Assembly: GCA_001466705.2 (NCBI GenBank)
Contig: LATX02000010.1
Span: 1 to 64,000 of the forward strand
DNA: 64,000 nucleotides
DNA from: Moniliophthora roreri
Lineage: Eukaryota; Basidiomycota; Agaricomycetes; Agaricales; Marasmiaceae
Direction of reading: 5' to 3'
Shown here: positions 22,931-33,734 of the stretch, piece after piece
Numbering within the stretch: position 1 is the first letter of the stretch
How the letters are laid out: each line of letters opens with the position of its first letter
Position numbers and translations under genes: made by a program
Notes under the pieces: generated by a model
Seen by the model: only the letters and a program-made list of their open reading frames with translations
The model's database searches: none
What the model was told of the DNA's origin: nothing

Positions 22931-25283
22931 ATGTCTACCCCCCATGGTGATCAAAGGAAGCAAGCTGAAGGCGACGAAGTCAGTGATCCCAGAGAAGTGG
23001 ATATGCCAACGTCAAAGGAATCTACGTCGGGGGGGTTAATAGACCAAACCAACTATGTTCCGACACGAAAAGTCATCTCGATTTTCTTTTCATGCGCGAC
23101 AATTGGATTCATTGCATACCTCGATGAGACGATGATAGCCGTAGCTCTTCCCTTGATTAGTTCAGAGCTTGGAGGAGGCAATCAAATCGCATGGGTCGGG
23201 ACATCGTATTTCATGTAGGTGTTTGAAACGGATTCAGACTGGCGTATTCATATCTTTCTGGCAGAACAAGCACATCTTTCCAGTTGGTTTGTGGACGTTT
23301 ATCAGATATATGGTCGCGGAAGACCGTCCTGTTTGTCCTGATGATTATCTTTTCTCTCGGAAATATTGGGTCCGCCTTTAGCAATACATTTGTGCAGCTG
23401 CTGGTGTTCCGTGCGGTATGCTCTAAACCGGCGCTCAGGATGTATATTACCTGACCGTCCACTCAGATTGCTGGTATAGGCGGTGGGGGAATGCCTACAA
23501 TTGGGCAGGTAATCGTCTCGGACACGGTAATTGTCAAGGACTCAGTGGCTTCTAGGATTCTGACCGCGCTATGTTTCCCATAGGTTTCGTTAAGGGAACG
23601 TGGAAAATATCAAGGCATACTAGTTAGTCCATTTGTCGAGGAGTTTACGCAAAGGCTGACCGCTATCTAGGGAGCATCCGTGGCGCTCGCGTATGGAATT
23701 GGCCCAGTTATCGGGGGAGCATTCGTGGAGAGTTCGACCTGGTAAGGCCCCATCGATCACGAACCCCCAATGATGCCTTGACATTGGTTTAATCTAGGAG
23801 ATGGATCTTTCGCCTACTACTCCCCTTAACAGCGATCTCTGCTGCCTGTTGCTACTTCTTCATGCCTCTCAAGCAAGTGGACAGTGATTGGAAAGTGTAA
23901 GTATCTAAAACTGCGCCAAATGTTGAACCCCTAAGCATACTTTTATCAGAAAGCTCCGCCGTGTAGACTTCATGGGTTCTTTCCTCGTACTGGCAAGCTC
24001 TACATTAATAGTCGTAAGGCATTCATTAGGGTGTTCGGTGACGACCTGATCACCTTTTCTCCTAGATGGCATTGACGTGGGGAGGGGGAACGTATGCGTG
24101 GAACGATGCCCATGTCGTGGCTCCGCTGTGCATTGGTACAGCACTGGCTGTTGCCTTTGTCCTCTGGGAGGGATTTTGGCCAAAATATCCTTTGCTGCCT
24201 CGTATGTCATCCACCGCTTTCGGAGTCATCCAACTCAGTTGATTATCTAACAGTCTACATCTTCCGACAGCGAATAGTCATTGGGGCAGCAATAACTCAC
24301 TTCATTAATGGGTACTTGACTATGGTGCAGGTTTTTTACATCCCTGCCTTCTATCAGCTCGCATATGGGTACTCTCCAGTAAAAAGTGCTGCTTTAATGC
24401 TGACGCTTACGGTCGTTCAAAGTATGGTGTTAATCTCTTCGAGCTACTTGGCAACTAACCCCATTCTCAGCCATCACATCTTCGCTATCTGGGCTAATCA
24501 TCACTCGGACAGGCCGATATCGTGTACATGCCCCGGTTTATCATTCTCAAAGGAATTTCTCTGACTATCCGATAGGAACTAATTCTGATCGGCTGGGTCG
24601 TATGGACCGTGGGGTTGGGCCTCTTTTCGACCTTGACCCCTTCCTCGTCACTCGCGAAACAGGTTGGTTATTCGCTTCTTACAGGTTTTGGCGTAGGTCA
24701 GACAATGCAACCGTAAGAATTTGCTCCGATGACTCTCTTTATACCTGCGCTAACTTGACAGTTATAGGTCGTTGGTCGCCGTACAAGGAGCCGTCGACCG
24801 CACAGACATGGCAGTCGTCACTGCTATGAGAAGGTCGGTGTGAAGACGAATCTTCATTTCGAAATGCTTACCCGCTGCAGCTTCATCCGCAATATAGGCG
24901 GCACGTTGGGTCTCACTATTTCTGGCACGCTCTTGTGGGTACCATCCTTGAAGCTTGTGTGATTAGACTTCTAACATAATGGTGCAAGGACCAACATCTT
25001 CTTTTCCAATCTCCAAAATCTAGAATTGGACCCTGAAATGCGCGGAAGGCTCGTTGACAATCCCCTTTCAGCTCGAAAACTAATCTCCGAGCCTAGTCAG
25101 CTTTCTGCTGTAGTTGCAGGGTACCGTCGCGGTTTCTGGGTGATCTTTATCATCATGACAGCCCTTGCATCAGCTGCTTTCCTTTTCAGCCTTTTTCTGT
25201 TGAACCATAGCAGCCTAAAGCGAGATGATGACGAGAGGCTCAAAATGGAAGCCAAGGAACGACTGGCATCTAGCAAGGCATAA
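22931..25283 (+). CDS. MFS multidrug transporter, DHA2 type (14 transmembrane segments)
   Basis: A spliced gene with about a dozen exons from the ATG at 22931 to the TAA ending at 25283. After a hydrophilic N-terminus come FIAYLDETMIAVALPLISSE, WVGTSYF, a motif-A-like GRLSDIWSRKTV (about 23,290-23,330), GIGGGGMPTIGQVIVSDTVS with LRERGKYQGIL (motif C region of fungal drug-proton antiporters), DFMGSFLVLASSTLIV, and IRNIGGTLGLTISGTLL near the end. The last exon ends with a hydrophobic segment and a basic/acidic tail. It is probably a plasma-membrane proton antiporter exporting toxic small molecules; no substrate can be read. I saw no lesion, but not every splice site was checked. A decayed paralog starts 0.3 kb downstream. 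Confidence 0.85.
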
Positions 25284-26113
25284 GCCCTCCCAATCGTTGC
25301 TGTCATGTATAGATGCAATAAACGATGTCGACTCAATTTACACAAGAAGTCTCCGTTCTCCACGGCACCAGGTACATATACATTAGAGAAGAAGCATGAC
25401 GAGTCATTGGTACAACTGATACCATTTTACCCGGTTCGGATCGCACTCGCGACCTAAACCCCTTCCAAAGAGTTCTTTCATTGCCAAGTACTCTGGTTTT
25501 GATGTACCCTCACTTGGCTCTCCTTCAAGTATACAGCCCTTTAAGGACTTGATTAGTGGCTCAATCTTAAACGTCACAGCGACCTCTTTGCCACGCAGTA
25601 TCACTGAGTTGATTAGCAGGGCGCGTCCGTGGCCTTTGCTTATGGAGCTGGCCCCATTATTGACGGAAAATTTTTGGAGACGTCAACCTGGGAGTGTCAT
25701 ACCATTCAAAACATCTTATCACTACCTGAACCTACTTAGGAGATGAATTTTTTGTCTGCTGTTACCACTTACAGCATTTTCAGCACTTTGCTGTTATTTC
25801 TTCATGCCTCTCAAACCCATTGATAGTGATTGGAGAGTGTAGGTACAGAAATGACCCTTCAGAATGGTCAAATGTGAACCTTGCACAGGAAATTTCACCG
25901 TGTAGACTTCATGAACTCCCTTCTTGTGTTTGGAAGCTTCACACTGCTAGTCGTGAGACTTCCTTTTGAATGCACGATGAAACCCTATTCATCTAATTCC
26001 TCAGGTGGCTTTGACATAGGAAGGTAGGGAACACTCTTGGAATGATGTTCATGTTGTGGTTCCTTTATGTGTTGGCACAGCTCTGGCTGTCATCTTTGTG
26101 CTGTAGGAAGGCC

Positions 26114-26567
26114 TGTTAAGACTATGCAAAAGACAAGGACAAGTACAGCTGAATAGCAAGGAGAGTACTGAACAAGGATTACTGTACAAAGGAGGTGGGT
26201 TCACTGAGGCTATTGGCAACAGCACTACTGAACTACGGAGCTTGGCTGAGATGAAGGGTCTCCACACAAGCAAGATTGAAAGCAAAGTAGAGGAGAGAAG
26301 AGAAGAGCATAGAACAACATTAATTTTCCACTTGGGGTATACTAGTAGAATACAGTGGTTTATATACTAATGGGAGAAGCATAAGCAGAGAAACATGTGT
26401 AGCCTATGAGGACAGTGACCAAGATGTTGCTACAAGAAAAACGTGCTATAAGACATACAGTGTGGAGATTAATGAAACGTGTAGGACACGATAGAAAGAG
26501 TATATAGGTAATCCTCATACAAGGTCTTGTACAGGTTACAGCCGAGTCAAGTCATACAGGCATAACA
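26114..26567 (+). mobile_element. Solo long terminal repeat, 454 bases
   Basis: The insertion begins TGTTAAG and ends CATAACA, that is TGTTA...TAACA, the inverted ends of a Ty3-type LTR. It interrupts the MFS pseudogene exactly. The flanks are AGGCC on the left and GGGCC on the right, a 5-base target duplication with one later change. A TATA-like GTTTATATACTA lies about 240 bases in. No internal retroelement sequence accompanies it, so recombination between two LTRs is the usual explanation. Confidence 0.8.
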
Positions 26568-27058
26568 GGGCCCAAATACCCTTTGTTGCCTTGTATGCAA
26601 TCAGTCATTATCAGCATCCTTAGGCACTCACTTGACTATTAATTATTAATAGTCTATATCTTCCAATAACAAATTGTTGGCACAGCAATTACTCACTTCA
26701 TCAATGGATACCTGACCATAGTGCAGGTTTTCTACATCCTGGCTTTCTATCAGCTTGTGTACAGATACTTCCCTGTGGAGAGTGCAATGTTGATGCTCAC
26801 TTTCACTGTCATGTAAAGTAGGCAATATAATTCACCTTGCTTCTATATAGTCAGCATTGGTTTTAGCATTCATATTGTCCCATCTCAGGATTGATCATCA
26901 CCTGGCTGTCATTGAGTATGTTTACCTTTCTCACTCTTGGGTTACTCTTATACTAAACTATTTATTCATGTAGAAACTCATCCTCACTGGTTGGTCTGGC
27001 TGGGTGATAAGCTTGGGATTGACCTTGTCCTTAACTCCGTCTTTGTTATTTGCATGAC

Positions 27059-28921
27059 TATGAGGTGTGAAAGTGTCAAAAATTACTTTGTGTTGTGATT
27101 TATATTTGTCATCTCAATAGTACTATGTTTTGGGCTTTTTTGAGGTTACTTGGGCTTGCAGTATAGTTCTGATCATGTTCGCACAAGATTCTGGTCATGT
27201 CTGCAAGATTCCAGTCATGTTCACACAAGATTCTAGCTAGTCATATTCATGCAAGACTCTAGTCATGTCCTCTGTTGTAAAATAGCACTTTACATCCTCA
27301 GACTCATTTCAGTTTTTTCTATATTCTTCCTACATGTCCAAGTCTTATCCTCAGTTTGAATTCTTATTCTTCATACACATTTCATATATAAAACATAGAA
27401 AACTACTATAAAAACTGTACTCATTCTCATTTATGGATAATCAATTTTGACTTCTCATTATTACCTCATTATCTCTCCATATCACCAATTTATGACATCC
27501 TCATGTAGTATTCTATTAAAATAAGTGAGAATACTAGTGTAAGGAGGTAGTGAAATGAGTGATATGAGGGTCAGAGATAAAGGTGAAATGCTGGGAAGAC
27601 TGCAGCAAGGGCAGCAAGAAAAGGTATCATTTGTTAATGTATTTATGTTTTTGGACATGAATTATTCTTATCCTGCAATTGGTGATTCATTAAGTGGCTT
27701 CTTGTGGATTTTCCTCCTGCTCTTAAGGAGACTCGGCAAAGTTTATAATTTTTTAACTTGTGTTGCTCAAGAGTGCCTTATCATATCAAGTTGACCTCCC
27801 ATTATCTATTGTAAGTTGTAACTGCCCTCAAAATAATGGTTGCCTGTGATGTGGCTAAGGTACATTTGAGTTTGCCTGCAAGGAGCTAGCTGAAAGCTAG
27901 GTGACAAGCAGGCAGAAGGATTTTCTGCCCTAGTAGCAGGTTTATTGAGGCTGCCAGGATATGAAGGGACTGAGGAATTAGTAAGGTATCCTTCATATTC
28001 CAGAGTCCTGAAGAGCTGAGTGAACTTTGAGAACCAGTAATGGACAGTGTTTTGCAGTCTGAGTCATTGAATCTGCTCTGAACATGGACTTTTGACTGAC
28101 CTTAGAAGGATGAGGTTTTATGAGTGACCCACTTGAACTAGTTATTTTCTCTGTGTGAGGCAGCCACTGGGTTGTTCCCATGCATAGAGATGGCTTCCCA
28201 GCAAAATTTTTGCACACAACTTATGACCTAGCTGCCAGCCTGCCAGTAAAAACTGGAAAGTGTTCTAATCTAGCTCCAGGGGGATTATAACCTGATTGTA
28301 GCCTGGGTGGTGGGGGTTATGACTGGTTTTAAGGGTTATAATACCCTGCAGGTGGATTATAAACTCTGGGGAACTCATTATAGCACTATACAGTTTTTGC
28401 TAATCAGTGCAATCTCCATTCATCTTCATCATGCTCTAAAAAGCCAGCATATTATTGAATATTTTGTCTCTATTTCTTGCTCCTCAGATGACAAAATGGG
28501 CCAGAAATAAGCTGGCAAGTCACCACTTCAAAGTTATTTTTTTTCAAGAAGGAATAGATCACTCATTCACCTCATCATACCTTTTCTTGTTGCCCTTGCT
28601 GCAGTCTTCCCAGTATCTCTGACCCTCATATCACTCATTTCACTACCTCCTTACACTAGTATCCTCACTTATTTTAATAGAATACCACATGAGGACATAA
28701 CTAGAATCTCACACAAACATGACCAGAATCTCATAAACATGACTGGAATCTCACAAACATGACCAGAATCTCACACAAACATAATCAGAATCTTACATGA
28801 ACATAATCAGAGCTATACTGCAAGCTCAAGTAACCTCAAAAAAGCCCAAAAAACATAGTCTATTGAGATGATGAATATAAATCACAACACAAAGTAATTT
28901 TTGACACTTTTACACCTCATA
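27059..28921. mobile_element. 1.86-kb foldback-like element with long inverted arms
   Basis: The ends TATGAGGTGTRAAAGTGTCA are inverted copies and the match continues for hundreds of bases: left arm 27,059 to about 27,640, right arm about 28,575 to 28,921. Inside each arm is a short tandem array of a roughly 20-base unit built on ATTCTGGTCATGTT. The left arm has about 170 extra bases. The core between the arms encodes nothing recognisable. It sits in the MFS pseudogene; the flanks share TGCA only, so the target duplication is unclear. Confidence 0.8.
28245..28403. mobile_element. 159-base MITE nested in the foldback-like element
   Basis: The ends AGTAAAAACTG and its inverse (about 28,392-28,403) pair with one change, and the next bases (GTG/CAC) also pair. 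Between them are several GGATTATAA, GGTTATGA and GGTTATAA motifs, as in the 7,045-7,167 element. It is non-coding. Confidence 0.6.
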
Positions 28922-29049
28922 TGCAACAGGTTGGGTTCTCACTTCTCACAGGCTTTGGAGTGGGTTAAATGTTTCAATTAGTAATTCAGCTTTGTCTATG
29001 TCCTCATGGCTTAATATGTACACTCTAGGTCACTGGATGACTTCTTATA

Positions 29050-29581
29050 GAGATTAATTGACAAAATTTTGTCAATTAATCACTTTGAAATGGCAAGCTG
29101 AGCTCAGCAAGGTGGGATGGAACCTCCCATCAGTGAGATTTGAAATGAAGTGGTGGTTCTAAATCTTCATATCTAGAGAGTGGTCAGTACCCCTCTCTAG
29201 ATGGTTTCTTGTTGCAATTTTCACCTTCATTTAAAATTCCTTGTGATAAGCAAGCCTAATTCAGTATATGCTCCACCAGGCATCCCATGCTTGAGAGTGG
29301 TCCTCTTGCATGCCTTGGGTCCCTTTACTGACTTAGAATGCATAGGAAGGCCCATAAAGAACAGAAAGTCATAATAGACTTCTCTTGGGCAGAATTTCTT
29401 GCTGGAGGATGACTGGATAGCATGACCAAGAGTACAGAAGGCAGAAAGCATTTGGTGGACCATCAGCTAGTACAAACACATCAATTAATTTCTTATGGAA
29501 AAGGAGAGTGCAATTAACCTGGCAAATAACCCAATTTCATTTCCTTTCAGGATCTCATTGAAATTGCCAGTTGGCAATTAA
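29050..29581. mobile_element. 532-base non-autonomous element with 8-base target duplication
   Basis: The element splits the MFS pseudogene between TTCTTATA (29,042-29,049) and TTCTTATG (29,582-29,589), an 8-base duplication with one change, typical of hAT-type insertion. The ends share ATTAATTG in inverted orientation. A perfect 28-base palindrome (half-site ATTAATTGACAAAA) lies at about 29,053-29,080, next to the left end. No transposase is present. Confidence 0.65.
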
Positions 29582-30321
29582 TTCTTATGGGAAGTCATCC
29601 ACTGACTGTGGCAGTCCAAGATGCTGTAGACTGCAAAGTTGTCACTGCCATGAGGAGCTGAATATAGCTTACAAGAGTCAGATTAAACTGATTACAATGA
29701 TTTCCTCTAGCTTTGTGCACAATATTGGTGGAACTCTAGGACTTGCAATATCTGGCACACTCCTGTGAGTACCCAATGATTATAGGCTCTTTTGATTACT
29801 GAGAAGAAAGTAATAGTCACATTGCACTAGAACCAACATTTTTGCTTTGAATCTTGGAAATTTGCATCTGACCCCAAAACACATGCAAAACTCATCAAAA
29901 ATGCACTTTCAGCTTGCAGTGTTGTCAACAATCAGGCTCCAGACATAACCCCCATTGGAGGACCCTGTAAAGTGGGTGGCAGTGCTGCTCCAGGGTTTGG
30001 ACAACTGGGCTCAGAGAGCCCAATGCCCATATGGATTTGGACAGAAACTGGCCCCCTGCAGGATGGCTGCATTGTTCACCACATGCACTCCACCTACCAC
30101 AGAGACCATCTCATAGAATAATTGCTTCAAAAGCCACAATGTCCACAGTGACAATGTCTTTTCAACCATACTATTACTCAGAGGGTGTTTAAAATTTTTT
30201 TAAAATGCATCTCAGATTATACCTTCCCATTCATATTTATCATTCAGCATCATTAGGTAGGTCCTTTAGCATCTAAACTAGCTGTACACCCCATATAGTA
30301 CACATTCAATGATGGGATTTT

Positions 30322-32319
30322 CACCTGCAAAAAGTATGTATTATTGTAATAGCCTTGCAACTGAATTATGAGTGTTACAATGCATCATAATAATTTCAGT
30401 CAAGTTCTAACTGTATTAAAACCTAGTTGCAATATATTTAAATATTTTGACTGCCTGATGACTCCCTGACAACTACATTACAACCACATTACAGCCCATC
30501 TGATATCATTGCTGCAGGTTAAAACCCCAGTACATGTACATTATAACACAATTATGAATATAGGTAAAGTTTTCTTAGTGCAACAGTGTATGAAACCCAC
30601 TGTGTAACAAAACAATGTAACAAGGCTTTAGTATTACCTATATTTATAATAAAATATTTGTTGATAAACTAATTTGTGTCCATGAAATATGAAAGTGTAG
30701 GTACAATAAAATATCAACAAGTCAGAGTTGGTTTGCGAATACACGAGGCAACTGCCTCAACTTCACAGCAGCCAAAGCACTGCAGCATTGACAAATACCT
30801 ATGCCTAACCCTTTGCCCAAACCACCACCATCAACAAACGACATCAACGACAGCTCCCCCATTTCCTCTCTGTCAAGCTCAAAAATCACTGGTTCTGGTC
30901 TCAGCAAGATCTAATATAATATACAATGTCAATAATGCACACATTGAAGATATAAAGATATGTAAAATTGAAAATGCTCAAATGTGCCATTTTTAATCCT
31001 GTCCATATGCATTGCCCTATCACCCAAGAGAATGTGAACATGAACACAATCACCCAAATCCAAACTACCAGAGTCACCTTTACCACTTATGCATCATTTA
31101 GCTTCTCTTAACTCACCATATAGAGATGAAGGATCAAGAAAGGGGTTACAGTTAGAAAGACCACAATTGAGTGTATGCATGTACTATGCATGTACACCTC
31201 ATGTACTCTGTACAGTGCTGACTTCAAGCTCACTAGTTGTCTTTTGTACAGGCTCTCAGGCATAGTGTAGAAGAATACAAACACAAAGAACCTTTTCAGC
31301 TTTTCATAGATAACACCAACACTGCACCTGTATTCACACTCAAACTCTCATGATGTAGCTATTCTTGTATGACAAGCTTACATGCTCTTCACAGGAAACC
31401 ATGCATCTCATGTTCATCCCCATCAAGTCCTTGACATGTTCATTCACCATCCTCATTCTTTTTCCAACAGGTTCAAGGAGCCCAGTCTCTACCTTTTCAA
31501 GTCAAAATATCATGTATGCTATTCTTTCTTCAGGCAAGATTTCACCCTGACAACTGTTGCAGTGGATTTTCTCTGTGGGCCTGAGGCTCTCTTCCACTGT
31601 TGACATGCTAATTACCTGTGCCATGATGGTCATTCTGAGAAGCAGCAAGTCAAAGTCCATAACATACATGCTGAAATCTCTATTTTTTGTCTACAATAGC
31701 TGAAACTTTGCAGTATTGGGATCATTATTGACTCATTAATCATGTACACATTGGAGAATGGCACTATTACAATGTACATCTACATCCTACTTCCATCCAT
31801 AGCACTGCATTGTTTGCTAGTTGTATGGACCCTCCTATGACACCAGTTCTGAGTAAGTCCACCACCTACCCTGCTCCTGTTATTGACTGACCAAGGACCT
31901 CAGTCACTCATATGATTGCTCAAAGCTGCAAGAATGGTAGTTTTCATCCATTTGGAGTATATGTATGGTGTTTTGTGTATGTTCATACTATTATGTAACT
32001 GTGTATTGTAGCACAGTTCAATATAGGTAATTTTACATTTATATTTATGTGTGCTATATGTGTGAGTGATTCTGATAAGGATTTGGTACCTATTTGCTAT
32101 CCAGTAGGGTTGTAATGTGGTTGTAACATTATCTTTAGGTTATAGTGTCATTGCAACTGGTTATAATTATTACAGTATGTTACAACTACCTTACAACCAC
32201 ATTACAACTAAGTTATCATATCTGACTTGGCATATAACAGGGTCACTAATGATTATGAATGTCATAATGCATTAGGGGGGTTATAACCCTATTATAATGC
32301 TATGTACTTTTTGCAGGTG
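30322..32319. mobile_element. 2-kb element with terminal inverted repeats, no intact gene
   Basis: CACCTGCAAAAAGTATGTAT at 30,322-30,341 is mirrored by the complement ending at 32,319, and pairing continues to about 30 bases with few mismatches. Toward the right end many GGTTATA, GGTTGTAA and TTACAACC motifs occur (about 32,105-32,295), and similar ones lie near the left end (30,470-30,540). The interior (30,560-32,100) holds short frames only. A CG-richer patch near 30,730-30,900 may be a later nested piece. Confidence 0.6.
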
Positions 32320-33180
32320 TTGAGGGAGAGGCATGCTGGTGAGAGGAGTCTGAAAAGGGAGGTGTTTGAAAAAATCAGTCACAAGATGTCACAGTGCTGA
32401 TGACACTCAGGGGTCACTGTGTCTCATCTTCCTCTTGTTGCTTGGTGCATGCTCTAATGCTAAGAAGCCAAAAGTTGTTCATGTCAAGCATTTTAAGCCA
32501 TATTGTCATTGTAAAATTCAATAAGTACCATTATTTTTCAAAGGGAAGATATAGTTACAGTTCAGGTTCAAGAAGAAACCAGTATGTACCATGAATATAA
32601 ACTAGAATTAGGACCTACAAAGTAGGATTGCCATTAAATGAACAATATGGAGGGATATGTGCAATATGATGTGGTGGAATATAACTTGACGAAGGCTCTG
32701 ATGGGTGGAAAATATGAGTATAGTGAACAGATTGACTAGATTGGGGAGCAGGCGTCATTGAATAGCAGGATTCAAACTCCACTGTCACACTCATCAATGG
32801 TTGCTTTTAAACACCTATCTGTGCAAGCCCCAGTGGGCGTGCAAGGCACAGATTACATTTATAAGCGTAAAATACCTAAGAGAAGACAATTGGATGCATT
32901 TTTATCCCAGAATCTCAGGCAGCGCCCAAATGAATGCTGAGTTAATGCAAAATCAGTGATTTTTCAACAAAAGAATGAATTTTTGAACTACCAGAACACT
33001 GAAATTTATTAAAATAAATACATAGCCATACAGAGGGACACTGTCGCTTGTAGTCCCGAAGGTTTTTGGGGGTTAGAGAGCGATGTGGAAGTGAGCAGAT
33101 TCAATTTTTAAACACGGACAAAATTTGGGGTCCTAGACTAGGCCGAGGCCCGGACAAAAACCTGCCAGACCGAGAACTTT
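32320..33180. other. Repeat-like sequence without a recognised gene
   Basis: No convincing frame is present. CG returns gradually after about 32,820. The segment near 33,110-33,170 (CCTAGACTAGGCCGAGG and CCCGGACAAAA) looks like the end of another inserted element just before the last MFS remnant, but no partner end was found. Confidence 0.4.
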
Positions 33181-33734
33181 CCAGAACAGCATCACCACCT
33201 ACTTTGCAGAGTCCATCGGCGCGACTTCTTTGTGCTAGTATCGTTACGACAGCCATTGCATTGGGCGCCTTTGTATGTGCCCTCTTCTTGTTGAAGCACA
33301 GCAGTCCGAAGTGAGATGATGATGATAAACTGAAGAGAGAAGCGAAGGAGCGACTAGCAGCAGGAAAAGCGTGTGCAAATACAGCGCCTGCTCAGGTACC
33401 CTTGGCCGTGGGCCTTCAGCGCTTCAGCCCCGCGTGAAGTTCAAAAGCGGAGATTGATGTTTCGCATAGATAATAAAGATCAAAGATAACGATTAGCCCG
33501 TCGTCCCGTTCTATATAGATCTGTTCCGCACACTGGTTCAGATCGAATTATGAACTGATCAAAACCAAGGCGAACCCCTGTTATGGGAGATCCCAGAGTT
33601 TACGAACGGCTATTCAATCGGGTCCTACAAAGGTCCTACCGACTTGGAACGTCGATTTGTTCTGTTGTGTTACCTTATCCTTCATATAGCGTCTTCACAA
33701 AAAAAATCATAACTCCAGATTCCTTGCCTACCCA

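Larger units (their letters stand above)
25600..33395 (+). pseudogene. Decayed second copy of the MFS gene, split by several insertions
   Basis: Segments collinear with the intact gene are at about 25,600-26,113, 26,568-27,058, 28,922-29,049, 29,582-29,930 and 33,180-33,395. Together they run from the sixth or so membrane segment to the C-terminal tail (LLKHSSPK then a stop). In-frame stops, lost splice sites and missing 5' exons make it nonfunctional. CG is retained at both outer ends (25,600-25,700 and 33,180-33,395) and nearly lost in the middle, next to the insertions. The stretch from about 29,930 to 33,180 contains further repeat DNA. Confidence 0.85.

Noticed and set aside
31365..31920. 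Possible retroelement coding fragment inside the 2-kb TIR element
   Set aside because: Short frames only, with no reverse-transcriptase, integrase or protease motif.
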